64,000 nt of DNA, taken from the NCBI RefSeq assembly GCF_018885305.1, contig NZ_CP076544.1, positions 2,046,001 to 2,110,000 on the forward strand, given 5' to 3'. Positions 52,470 through 60,470 of this stretch are shown in pieces. Under the pieces are notes generated by a model. The model saw only the letters and a program-made list of their open reading frames with translations. It made no database searches and was not told the DNA's origin. Position 1 is the first letter of the stretch; every line of letters starts with the position of its first letter. A program made the position numbers and the translations under genes. This DNA is from Curtobacterium sp. L6-1. Its GTDB lineage: Bacteria; Actinomycetota; Actinomycetes; Actinomycetales; Microbacteriaceae.

Positions 52470-54055
52470 GGCTCGAACACCAGCGCCGACACGGCGAGGA
52501 CGAGGACGTCGACGTGGTCGTCGTCGGCACCGGAGCGGGCGGCGCACCGCTGCTCGCCAGCCTGGCCCGAGCGGGCCTGCGGGTCGTCGCGCTCGAGGCC
52601 GGGAAGAACACCGAACCCCGCGACCACCTGCCCGACGAGGTCGAGGCACCGGCGGACATCAACTGGATGGACGAACGGATCAGCGGCGGCGGCGCCCCCA
52701 CCTCCTTCGGGCCGAACAACAGCGGGACCGGCGTCGGTGGGTCGACGCTGCACTGGGGTGCGTTCACGCCCCGCCCGAGCGCACACGACCTGCGCCTGCG
52801 GACCGAGTCCGGGCAGGGCGAGGACTGGCCGGTCGACCACGCCGAGCTCGTCCGGTACATCGAACAGGTCGAGCACGACGTGGGCGTCGCCGGACCCGAG
52901 CACTACCCGTGGGACCCCACCCGCCGGTACGCGATGCGACCGCCGGGTCGGAACGCCTCCTCGGACATGATGATGCGCGGCACCGCGGCCCTCGGGATCA
53001 CCGCGACGGACGCCCCGGTCGCCCTGACGACCGAGGACCGGCACCAGGAGCACCACGGCCTGCGCCACGCCTGCGTCGCCTGCGGGTCCTGCCACCAGGG
53101 CTGCCGGAACGGCGCGAAGGTGTCGATGGACACGACGTACCTGCCGGCAGCGGTGGCCTTCGGCGCCGAGATCCGCGCCGAGGCGTTCGTGCACGGCATC
53201 GAGCTCGACGCCCGCGGCGAGGTCGAGGCCGTCGTCTACCGCCAGGACGGTCGGGACCACCGCCAGCGCACGCGCGCCCTGGTCCTCGCCGCCGGCGGGG
53301 TCGAGACCCCGCGCCTGCTGCTGCACACCGGCCTGGCGAACAGCAGCGGGCAGGTCGGCCGCAACTTCACCGCGCACGGTGCCACGCAGGTCTGGGCGCG
53401 GTTCGACGAGTCGATGCGGTCGTACCGCGGCTACCCGTCGTCGATCATCACCGAGGACTTCGTGCGTCCGTCCGACGCGGACTTCGCGGGCGGGTACCTC
53501 ATCCAGAGCCTCGGCGTGCAGCCGCTCACCTTCGCCACCACCCTGGTGCGCGGCGGCGGGCTCCGCGGCGCGGCACTGGTCAGGGCGATGCGCGACTACC
53601 CGCACATGGCCGGCGTCGGCATCAACGCCGAGTGCCTGCCCTACGACGACAACCGGCTGGTCCTGGCGGACGAGGTGGACGAGCACGGCATGCGCCGCGC
53701 GAAGGTCAGCTTCACACCGGGCTCGAACGAGGAGGCCATCCAGCGCCACGCGGTCCGCACCATGACCGCGATCGTCGAGGCCGCGGGTGGCCAGGACGTG
53801 CGGGTGCTCGACCGCACCGCGCACACCATCGGCACGGCCCGGATGGGCACCGACGCCGGCAGCTCCGTCGTCGACACGGCCGGCCGCTCGTGGGACGTCC
53901 CGAACCTCTGGATCGCCGACAACTCGGTCTTCCCGAGCGCGGTCATCGCGAACCCGGCGCTGACGATCATGGCGCTGTCCCTGCGCACCGCCGACCGGAT
54001 GCTGCGTGGCGACGCCGCGGCGGACCGGGCATCGGGGCTGGTCGCCTCCGCCTGA
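52466..54055 (+). CDS. GMC-family flavin oxidoreductase with Cys cluster
   Basis: This 529-residue FAD enzyme has the dinucleotide motif VVGTGAGGAPLLASLARAG near the N-terminus, GGSTLHWG, and a C-terminal His/Asn active-site region (AHTIGTARMG; ADNSVFPSAVIANPALTIMAL). A four-Cys segment CVACGSCHQGC (about residue 197-207) resembles the Fe-S or disulfide Cys motif of gluconate/glucose dehydrogenase large subunits. No export signal is visible. It overlaps the upstream fusion gene by 4 bp, so the two products are expected to act together as a sugar or alcohol dehydrogenase. Confidence 0.9.
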   Translation: MRLEHQRRHGEDEDVDVVVVGTGAGGAPLLASLARAGLRVVALEAGKNTEPRDHLPDEVEAPADINWMDERISGGGAPTSFGPNNSGTGVGGSTLHWGAFTPRPSAHDLRLRTESGQGEDWPVDHAELVRYIEQVEHDVGVAGPEHYPWDPTRRYAMRPPGRNASSDMMMRGTAALGITATDAPVALTTEDRHQEHHGLRHACVACGSCHQGCRNGAKVSMDTTYLPAAVAFGAEIRAEAFVHGIELDARGEVEAVVYRQDGRDHRQRTRALVLAAGGVETPRLLLHTGLANSSGQVGRNFTAHGATQVWARFDESMRSYRGYPSSIITEDFVRPSDADFAGGYLIQSLGVQPLTFATTLVRGGGLRGAALVRAMRDYPHMAGVGINAECLPYDDNRLVLADEVDEHGMRRAKVSFTPGSNEEAIQRHAVRTMTAIVEAAGGQDVRVLDRTAHTIGTARMGTDAGSSVVDTAGRSWDVPNLWIADNSVFPSAVIANPALTIMALSLRTADRMLRGDAAADRASGLVASA

Positions 54056-54078
54056 CCGGCGGTCGGATCGACCACCCG

Positions 54079-54125
54079 CCGGACGGGAGGCCCGCAGCAC
54101 GACGTGTGTCGAGCCTCCCGTCCGG
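54079..54125. terminator. Terminator after the GMC oxidoreductase
   Basis: 13-bp arms CCGGACGGGAGGC and GCCTCCCGTCCGG around a 21-nt loop, 23 bp after the stop. It is a member of the GACGGGAGGC family with a non-pairing interior. Confidence 0.75.
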
Positions 54126-54200
54126 TGCGGGGCCGGGTCCCTCCGCACCGACCCCGACGTCCCGCGACGGGTGGGGGGCGCGCACCCCGTTGCCGTCGGA

Positions 54201-54245
54201 GCTGTCGGTGCGGTCGGTGCTGTCGGTGCTGTCGGTGCTGTCGGT
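54201..54245. repeat. 9-bp tandem repeat (five copies) upstream of the Nei-type gene
   Basis: Five copies of GCTGTCGGT, the second with one mismatch, end nine bases before the -10 hexamer at 54255. The repeat therefore occupies the -35 and upstream promoter region. Confidence 0.8.
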
Positions 54246-54254
54246 AGCCCGACG

Positions 54255-54260
54255 TACCGT
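54255..54260 (+). promoter_or_regulatory. Leaderless -10 element of the Nei-type glycosylase
   Basis: TACCGT, then six bases (CAGGCC), then ATG 54267. No Shine-Dalgarno is present. Confidence 0.55.
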
Positions 54261-54266
54261 CAGGCC

Positions 54267-55064
54267 ATGCCCGAGGGTGACTCCGTCCACCGGCTCGCCG
54301 CCCGTCTGCGGCAGGTCGACGGGTCCCTCGTCGTCACCGGGGAACTCCGCGGCGGCGCAGCGGCCGGGCGCGCGCTGTCCGGGCGCCGGATCGTGGCACA
54401 CGCGACGCACGGCAAGCACCTACTCACCCGCTTCGACGACGGCACGACGTTGCACACCCACATGCGGATGCAGGGGTCGTGGACGGTCACCGCGACCGGG
54501 CGGCGGCTGCCGCCGGCGGTGGCCCGACAGGCGCGGGTGCGGCTCGGGCTCGAGGACGGGCGCACCGTCTGGGGCGTCGACCTGCCCGTCGTGGACCTCG
54601 TGGACACCGCCGACGAGCACCTCGTCGTGGGGCACCTGGGACCGGACCTGCTGCACGACGACGTCGACCTCGACGAGGCTGCGCGGCGGATGACGGCGGA
54701 TCCGGACGCCCCGGTGCGGTCCGTGCTCCTCGACCAGCGACGCGTGGCGGGTCTGGGCAACCTCTGGGCGAACGAGCTCGGGTTCGTGCGCGGGCTGCAC
54801 CCGGACCGGCCGGTCGGGACCGTCGACGTGCCGGCGCTCCTGACGACCGCCCGTCGCATGCTGCGGCACTCGGCCACCGTGCCCGAGGCGTACCAGGTGA
54901 CGACGGGTGTCCTCCGCCGGGGCGAGCGGCACTGGGTGGTCGGGCGGGCGGGACGACCGTGCCTGCGCTGCGGCACCGCGGTCCGGGCGCGGGACGACGT
55001 CGAGGTCGTCGGCTCGCCGCCGCGGCGGGTGTGGTGGTGCCCGCGCTGCCAACCGGCGTACTGA
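54267..55064 (+). CDS. Fpg/Nei-family DNA glycosylase/AP lyase (Nei2-like)
   Basis: This 265-residue base-excision repair enzyme begins with the catalytic Pro2-Glu3 (MPEGDSVHRLA). The helix-two-turn-helix region (GLGNLWANELGFVRGLHP) follows, and a C-terminal zinc finger (CLRCG ... WWCPRCQ) ends it. The layout and the GDSVHR start fit actinobacterial Nei2, which removes oxidised pyrimidines. It is expressed from a leaderless promoter preceded by a 9-bp tandem repeat. Confidence 0.93.
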   Translation: MPEGDSVHRLAARLRQVDGSLVVTGELRGGAAAGRALSGRRIVAHATHGKHLLTRFDDGTTLHTHMRMQGSWTVTATGRRLPPAVARQARVRLGLEDGRTVWGVDLPVVDLVDTADEHLVVGHLGPDLLHDDVDLDEAARRMTADPDAPVRSVLLDQRRVAGLGNLWANELGFVRGLHPDRPVGTVDVPALLTTARRMLRHSATVPEAYQVTTGVLRRGERHWVVGRAGRPCLRCGTAVRARDDVEVVGSPPRRVWWCPRCQPAY

Positions 55065-55201
55065 CGCCCGGCAGGTCGGCCGCGCTGCAGGGCGGGACTG
55101 CGGACCGGCGAGCGGCGGCTGGTGGTCCGTGGCCGGCGGTACTCGGCCCTCGCTGCGCCCGGCCCTCGGCGGCGGACCCGCTCGCCCGCCGCCGGTGCGT
55201 G

Positions 55202-57178
55202 CTACCGGACCGACCGCACGGTGCTCACGGTCAGGTGGTCGAACGAGCTCGTCGACCCGGCGCCGCCGAGCGAGATGAGCCCGATGCGCGGTGCCGACCC
55301 GAGGTCCGCGGTCCAGGTCCCCCCACGGACGAAGTGTCGGCCGTCGACGCTGGTGGAGGCCGTGTACCGGTGCTCGCCGTCGACCACCCGGTGCACGATC
55401 CGCAGCGTGGTGGCGTCCCCCACCGGCCCGACGACCATGTTGCCGTAGCTCGGGGCGCCCTCTGGCTGCCCACTCGCCTGCTTGCCGAACTCGGTCTGCC
55501 GGGTGTTGAAGATGGAGTTCGACACCAGCCGGACGTAGTTCCCGTCGTCGCCGTACACGACGAGCCCGCCCTGCCGGTAGTTGAACGAGTCACCCGTGGT
55601 CGGGGTGTCCATCCGCACGCGGGTCTCCACGACGTAGTCGCCGGTCGGGGCCGCCTCCGTCAGCACCGAGGCGAGCGGCGTCTGCGGCGGGTGCAGGTCC
55701 GCGTCCTGGGTCTGCCACGAGAACGCACCGTCCGCGACCCGGTAGGTCGAGGGGTCCGGCTGCCGGGTCCACGTCAGCGTCGACGGCAGTGCGTCCCCGC
55801 GGAAGTCCGTCGACAGCGCGCGGATCGTCCGTCCCGGGACGTCCGTGCGGACGAGCCGGGGTCGGTACGCCGACCGTTGCCCGGGCTGCGCCGCCGGTGC
55901 GGGTTGCACGGAGTCGGACGGGCCCGCTCCCCCGCGGACGACCGGCCAGCCGCCGACCCAGTCGAGCGGGTCGATGAGCGCCGGGCGCTTCGTGTAGCCG
56001 GTCTTCCCCGCGTAGTACGGGTCGCGCCGGTCGACGGCGTGGTAGATCATCCAGTCCTGACCCGCGGAGTCGGTGACGACGGTGTTGTGGCCGGTGCCGA
56101 CCCACCGGTTGCCGTTCTGCGCGAGGAGGGGCGACCCACCGACGCGCGTGTCGGTGATGGCCACGCCGTCCCGGTCGCGGAAGGGGCCGAGGGGGCTCTT
56201 CGACCGGGCGACGAACACGCCGTAGCCCGTGAGCGATCCGTTGCAGCAGTTCGTCGCCGAGCCCATGTAGTACCACCAGCCGCCGTGCCGCATCAGGTAC
56301 GAGCCCTCGTACCGGTTGTCGATCGCGATCTGGCGCTCGGTGTCCGGCCGGGAGCGCAGCCCGTCCGCGGTGAGCTGCCGCACGTGCACGCCGCCGAAGT
56401 AGCTGCCGAAGTACAGGTAGGTGCGGCCGGAGTCGGTGATCACCTCGGGGTCGAAGGACCAGCGCGCACCCTGTCCGTTCGGCGCGGTCTGCGGGGCGAC
56501 GACCGGGCCGCCGGAGTCCGTCCACGGTCCGGTCGGGCTGCTGCTCGTGGCGACGCCGATCGCGGATCCGCCACCGGTCGGCGCGCTTGGAGAGGGGGTG
56601 TCCGAAGCCGTGTAGTAGAGGAACCAGGTGCCCGGCTTCCCGTGTGCGCCGGCCCGGTACACGACGTCCGGGGCCCAGATGCCGTTGGCGTCGCCCACCC
56701 AGGCGGGCTTCGTGTCGAAGGCGTCGCCGACGTAGGTCCAGTCGGTGAGGTCCGTCGACCGGTAGGTCGGCACGCTGTGCTGGACGAGTTCGCCGTCCGC
56801 GGTCGTCTCGGTGGCCGACAGGGCGTCGGTCGTGCAGTAGAGGTACCAGTTCCGGTCGCGTCCGGCCCCGTGGATCGCCGTCGGGTCGGCGCAGCTCGCC
56901 GCCGTCTCGCCGTCCGGGAGGCGCAGGGCCATCGGGTTCTGGTGGGTCCCGGCGCGCGCGTGGCCGCGACCGGCGACCCCCGCCGTGCTCGTGGTGGCGA
57001 CGGACGGCGCGACGGCCGGCGCCTCCGCCGTCCCCGGCACGGCGGCCGGTGCCCCTGCGGCCGGTGGGGCGGCGGCCGGGACGCCGCCCGTCGGTGGCGC
57101 CGCGGTGGCGGGTGCGCCGAGGGCGAGCGCCGCGACACAGGTCACGGCAGCGAGGGTGATGGCGGTGGATCGGCGCAC
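55202..57178 (-). CDS. Secreted family 43 glycoside hydrolase
   Basis: This 658-residue protein has a Sec signal peptide (cleavage near PATAAPP) and a Pro/Ala-rich linker to ~80. A GH43 five-bladed propeller follows with the expected acids: general base Asp in CADPTAIHG, pKa-modulating Asp in GIWAPDVVY, general acid Glu in NRYEGSYLMR. A C-terminal beta-sandwich (about 470-658) resembles the xylosidase/DUF1349 concanavalin-like domain. It likely acts on arabinose- or xylose-containing plant polysaccharide outside the cell. No transporter gene is adjacent. Confidence 0.92.
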   Translation of the reverse strand: MRRSTAITLAAVTCVAALALGAPATAAPPTGGVPAAAPPAAGAPAAVPGTAEAPAVAPSVATTSTAGVAGRGHARAGTHQNPMALRLPDGETAASCADPTAIHGAGRDRNWYLYCTTDALSATETTADGELVQHSVPTYRSTDLTDWTYVGDAFDTKPAWVGDANGIWAPDVVYRAGAHGKPGTWFLYYTASDTPSPSAPTGGGSAIGVATSSSPTGPWTDSGGPVVAPQTAPNGQGARWSFDPEVITDSGRTYLYFGSYFGGVHVRQLTADGLRSRPDTERQIAIDNRYEGSYLMRHGGWWYYMGSATNCCNGSLTGYGVFVARSKSPLGPFRDRDGVAITDTRVGGSPLLAQNGNRWVGTGHNTVVTDSAGQDWMIYHAVDRRDPYYAGKTGYTKRPALIDPLDWVGGWPVVRGGAGPSDSVQPAPAAQPGQRSAYRPRLVRTDVPGRTIRALSTDFRGDALPSTLTWTRQPDPSTYRVADGAFSWQTQDADLHPPQTPLASVLTEAAPTGDYVVETRVRMDTPTTGDSFNYRQGGLVVYGDDGNYVRLVSNSIFNTRQTEFGKQASGQPEGAPSYGNMVVGPVGDATTLRIVHRVVDGEHRYTASTSVDGRHFVRGGTWTADLGSAPRIGLISLGGAGSTSSFDHLTVSTVRSVR

Positions 57179-57262
57179 GGGACAGCCTCTCGTCGTTGAG
57201 GAGGTGGTGTCCGCGAGCGTAGACCCGCCCCGCCGCCGTGACCAGGGGCCGGCCGGATCGCC

Positions 57263-57979
57263 CTACTTGTACGCGTTCACCGGACCCGCGTCCATCGTGA
57301 CCGATCCGTCGGCGTTCACGACCGGTCGACGCTCGGACTTCGGCGCCGAGTACAGCTCGAGCTTCTCGACCTGCACCTGCTCGCCGTTCGTGATGACACC
57401 CGGTACGCAGGAGTAGACCTTGTCGTTGCTGTCGGCATCCCGCGCGGCGATCTCGACGACGTCGCCGGCACCGTTGTCGATCGTCATGCCGACCTGGTAC
57501 CGGCGGAACGACCCGGTGCCGTTCGACTGCGCGGAGTAGACGACCGGCACGATCCGGTCGATCTCCGGCGCCAGCGTGATGGCGATGACCTCGTCCGCGG
57601 TCGTGGTCGTCGCGCCCCGCGCTCCCCGCCGCTGGTCGCCGAGGTGCACCACGGCGCCGTCGGCGGTGCGCGGCGAGAACACCCGGTCGTCCTTCGTGCC
57701 GAACTGCGACACGGACTCGACGTGCCCGTCCCGGTACCGCACCAGGGCGTAGACGTCGTAGTCGGTGCGGTTCGGCCACGAGATGGTCACCGTGGTCGTC
57801 TGCGTCTTGGTCAGGCTCACGGTCTGACGCTTCTCGAGGCTGATCCGCCCCTTCGCCAGACCGAGGTCCGTGACCGGTCCCGCCGGTGCGGGCGTCGCCG
57901 CCGCGGACGCCGGGCCGCTGGTCGGCGGCGCCGGTGCGGTCGCGTCGTCCTGCTTGGTCTTCTTGCCGATCCCGAACAT
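57263..57979 (-). CDS. TerD-like stress protein
   Basis: This 238-residue soluble protein has a Pro/Ala-rich linker (10-35) and a TerD-type beta-sandwich. It shows ISLEKRQTVSLTK, the YDVYALVRYRDG strand that marks TerD-like proteins, and repeated acidic loops that in TerD bind calcium. TerD-family proteins occur in tellurite and general stress clusters. This one is solitary. ATG 57979 follows GGGGAA. A 15-C homopolymer lies 69 bp upstream. Confidence 0.72.
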   Translation of the reverse strand: MFGIGKKTKQDDATAPAPPTSGPASAAATPAPAGPVTDLGLAKGRISLEKRQTVSLTKTQTTTVTISWPNRTDYDVYALVRYRDGHVESVSQFGTKDDRVFSPRTADGAVVHLGDQRRGARGATTTTADEVIAITLAPEIDRIVPVVYSAQSNGTGSFRRYQVGMTIDNGAGDVVEIAARDADSNDKVYSCVPGVITNGEQVQVEKLELYSAPKSERRPVVNADGSVTMDAGPVNAYK

Positions 57980-58047
57980 GTGGTTCCCCGTCGTCGTGCC
58001 GGTCGTCTGGAGCGCGTCGCGCCGGTCCCATCGTGCCGTGCGCGACG

Positions 58048-58062
58048 CCCCCCCCCCCCCCC
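58048..58062 (+). repeat. Homopolymer of 15 C
   Basis: An uninterrupted C15 lies in the divergent spacer between the TerD-like gene (minus) and the DUF427 gene (plus), 69 bp from the former start. Such tracts are slippage-prone and error-prone in sequencing. Confidence 0.85.
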
Positions 58063-58209
58063 GGCCACCCCCGTCCGCAATCCGTGGACGACGCGCGGTC
58101 CAGTGCCTCCTGTGGCGGGAAGTGCGCGCGAGCACACGCCGGGCGGAAGGCCCGGTGCCAGCTGGTGACGCGCCTCCAGTCCGCCGGGTCGAGCGGGTAC
58201 AACGGGAGC

Positions 58210-58722
58210 ATGACGCGACGCAGCCCCGGCCACCCCGCTCCCGACCAGCCCGGCCCCGGGCAGGAGTCCGTGTGGGACTACCCGCGGCCACCGCGGGTCG
58301 AGTCGACCCCGGCGCGCGTCGTCGTGCGTCTCGGCGGACGCGTCATCGCGGACACCACCGGCGCGGTCCGGGTGCTCGAGACGAGCCACCCGCCGGTGTA
58401 CTACCTGCCCGTCGCCGACTTCGCCACCGGAGCCCTCGTGCCGACGAGCGGGGCGAGCATGTGCGAGTTCAAGGGCAGCGCCTCGTACTTCGACGTGCAC
58501 GGCGGCGACCGGGTCGTCCCCCGCGGCGCCTGGACTTACCGCTCGCCGTGGGAGGGCTACGGCGACCTGCGCGACCGGGTGGCGGTCTACCCGTCGCAGA
58601 TGGACTCGTGCGAGGTCGCGGGCGAGACGGTCCGGGCGCAGGCCGGCGACTTCTACGGTGGCTGGATCACCTCGGACATCGTCGGACCGTTCAAGGGCGA
58701 GCCCGGGACCCTCGGGTGGTGA
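58210..58722 (+). CDS. DUF427-family protein
   Basis: This 170-residue protein matches DUF427: RVVVRLGGRVIADT, VRVLETSHPPVYYLP, CEFKGSASYFDV, a Trp-Tyr segment (GAWTYRSPWEGY) and VAVYPSQMD. The fold is a small beta-barrel of unknown function. ATG 58210 has TACAAC six bases upstream and only a poor Shine-Dalgarno. It overlaps the next ORF by 4 bp. Confidence 0.88.
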   Translation: MTRRSPGHPAPDQPGPGQESVWDYPRPPRVESTPARVVVRLGGRVIADTTGAVRVLETSHPPVYYLPVADFATGALVPTSGASMCEFKGSASYFDVHGGDRVVPRGAWTYRSPWEGYGDLRDRVAVYPSQMDSCEVAGETVRAQAGDFYGGWITSDIVGPFKGEPGTLGW

Positions 58723-59036
58723 CGGACGGCCCCCTGCCGTCCGGGTCGACCCGCCGTCGCGTCGAACTGCGGCTGCGGAAGCCGTGGTTCACCCTCGGTG
58801 CCCGGCCGACCGTGACGGTGGACGGGATCGGCCACCCGGCGCAGTGGGGCACGGGGACGTGGGTGCTGCCGGACGACGGCGCCGTCACGTTCGGGGTGTT
58901 CTGCATCACCCGCGGCTGGCGCTTCGGGGCCGCGTCGCTCCGGGTGGAGGCGGCGAGCGCGACGGGCGCCGTGCTCGCCTACCGGGCCGGGGTGCTCCCC
59001 GTCGGACCGGGGACGCTGGTGCTCGAGCGTCGCTGA
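58719..59036 (+). CDS. Small protein co-translated with DUF427
   Basis: This 105-residue, beta-rich protein (VELRLRKPWFTLGARPTVTV, WVLPDDGAVTFGVFCITRGWRFG) has GTG 58719 overlapping the DUF427 stop. It has no signal peptide. The sequence resembles a short Ig-like or carrier-like fold but I cannot assign a family. Confidence 0.65.
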   Translation: MTDGPLPSGSTRRRVELRLRKPWFTLGARPTVTVDGIGHPAQWGTGTWVLPDDGAVTFGVFCITRGWRFGAASLRVEAASATGAVLAYRAGVLPVGPGTLVLERR

Positions 59037-59117
59037 CGGACCCGTCACGCGGGAGACACCGCGCAGTCCGCGTCAGCGCCGCCCACCACGGCGTGGCAGG
59101 CGTCGGCACTGCTCGCG

Positions 59118-59411
59118 TCAGGGCCGGTCGGTGCGGCGTGCCAGGGCGGACCGGGTCCGCTCGGTGAGGTCGGCGACGAACGCGCGGTGCTCGGGTTCGA
59201 GCAGGTCGTCGGCGGCGGGCTCGGCGAGCACCGGGACGCCCGGGCCGAGGACGATCTCGACGACGATCGGCACCCCGGCGACGTCGACCGCGGGCACGGC
59301 GACCAGGTCGCTGCCCCCGGTGCGGCCGAGCGCGACGGCGTAGTGCAGGACGGCGGTGGCCGCGACGCTGCTGGTGAGGACGGATGTCAGTCCGTAGACG
59401 ACGTACTTCAT
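59118..59411 (-). CDS. Small MKYVVYG-family protein, paralogue of 45666-46046
   Basis: This 97-residue protein begins MKYVVYGLTSVLTSSVAATA. It keeps the IVLGPGVPVLAE strand, the DDLLEPEHRAF box and the helix VADLTERTRSAL of its paralogue, but lacks the disordered tail. ATG 59411 is taken as the start. It is divergent from the leader-GAF-ANTAR-AraC operon across a 337-bp regulatory region. Function is unknown. Confidence 0.72.
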   Translation of the reverse strand: MKYVVYGLTSVLTSSVAATAVLHYAVALGRTGGSDLVAVPAVDVAGVPIVVEIVLGPGVPVLAEPAADDLLEPEHRAFVADLTERTRSALARRTDRP

Positions 59412-59698
59412 GGGGCAACCGGTTCCGACCAGTTCGGTGCGTGCGCGGCTGAGGCCGGCGGTGGTGTGCGCGGGTGCCAGTCCGCAGTGCGGGACACCCG
59501 CAACCGAGTCAGGGCAGCGGTCTCGTCGGGGTAGCACGCATCGGGATGGTCCGTACGTCCCTGACGGTACACCGCGTGGACACCGCCGGACACCGGTTGT
59601 CCGACACCTGTTCCGCTCCGGACCGGTCCCGGTGTAGCGTCGCTCCCGAGTTGCACGCCCGGACCCTGCTTCGCACTCACCGGCAGGGGAGGTCCGTC
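59412..59698. promoter_or_regulatory. Divergent regulatory region of the GAF-ANTAR operon
   Basis: No gene is visible apart from the leader ORF that follows. It contains the dyad CGGACA-CCGGT-TGTCCG (about 59588-59604), several GGACAC words, and a possible plus-strand -10 TAGCGT (59635-59640). These give the leader ORF a ~50-nt 5' UTR with a strong GGGGAGG ribosome-binding site. Confidence 0.4.
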
Positions 59699-59752
59699 AT
59701 GATCAGGCAAGCACGCCGCACGAGCGGCCGACACACGAGGTCCGACCCGTGA
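59699..59752 (+). CDS. 17-residue leader peptide overlapping the first GAF-ANTAR gene
   Basis: ATG 59699 follows GGGGAGG by seven bases and encodes MIRQARRTSGRHTRSDP. The TGA (59750-59752) overlaps the GTG start of the next gene, which has only a weak site of its own. The very basic, Arg-rich peptide could be a translational coupler or an attenuator sensing Arg-tRNA or ribosome stalling. Confidence 0.5.
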   Translation: MIRQARRTSGRHTRSDP

Positions 59753-60456
59753 CCGGCGCGGAGTTCATCGCCGCCGTCGCCGCGCTGCACCGCGCCAGCG
59801 CCGAGGACGACCTGTGCGGGCCGTTCCTCTCCGTGCTGCCGGTGACCGCCGTCGCCATCTCCACGCTGGGCGATCCACTCGGCTCCGAGACCGTCTGTGC
59901 GAGCGACAGCACGGCCGCGCGGCTCGAGGAGATCCAGCTCGACCTGGGCGAGGGCCCCTGCTGGGAGGCCGTGCGGACCAGACGTCCCGTCCTGGAGCCC
60001 GACCTGCAGCGCTCGCGGTCGGCCGGGTGGCCGGTCGCCCTCACGGCGCTGCGCGATGCCCGGCTCGGTGCGGTGTTCGCCTTCCCCATCCGGTTCGGCA
60101 CCATCGACATCGGTGCCGTCGACCTGTACCACCGCGAGGCCGCCGCCTTCCCGGAGGGCGCCGTCGAGGACGCGACCGCCCTCGCCGAGGCGGTGGCGCG
60201 GCAGGTCCTCCGTCGTGCCCTGGCCGGCGTCGACGACGCACTCCAGGGCCACACGCAGGACGGCAACCCGTACTCCCGCCGCGAGGTGTACCAGGCCTCC
60301 GGCATGCTCGCGGCCCAGACCGGTGCCGGCCCCAGCGACGCACTGCTGCTCCTCCGGGCGCACGCGTACGCCGCCGGCCGCCCTGTCCGCGACCTCGCCC
60401 GCGACGTCATCGCCCGTGACGTCGACTTCACCGACCACACCGACTCCGCCCGCTAG
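59749..60456 (+). CDS. GAF-ANTAR protein
   Basis: This 235-residue protein has a GAF sensor domain (about 10-155, LDLGEGPCWEAVRTRRPV) and a C-terminal ANTAR RNA-binding three-helix domain (about 175-225, REVYQASGMLAAQTGAGPSD). ANTAR proteins bind paired hexaloop hairpins in nascent RNA and prevent termination. GTG 59749 is translationally coupled to the leader peptide. It shares an operon with a second GAF-ANTAR protein and an AraC regulator. Confidence 0.88.
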   Translation: MTGAEFIAAVAALHRASAEDDLCGPFLSVLPVTAVAISTLGDPLGSETVCASDSTAARLEEIQLDLGEGPCWEAVRTRRPVLEPDLQRSRSAGWPVALTALRDARLGAVFAFPIRFGTIDIGAVDLYHREAAAFPEGAVEDATALAEAVARQVLRRALAGVDDALQGHTQDGNPYSRREVYQASGMLAAQTGAGPSDALLLLRAHAYAAGRPVRDLARDVIARDVDFTDHTDSAR

Positions 60457-60470
60457 GGAAGGACGCAGCA

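Noticed and set aside
57263..58209. Tellurite resistance operon
   Set aside because: Only one TerD-like gene is present with no TerA, TerB, TerC or TerE neighbours, so a resistance role is not supported.
59474..59698. Longer frame upstream of the 17-residue leader
   Set aside because: No ribosome-binding site for the upstream starts; the strong GGGGAGG site points to ATG 59699.
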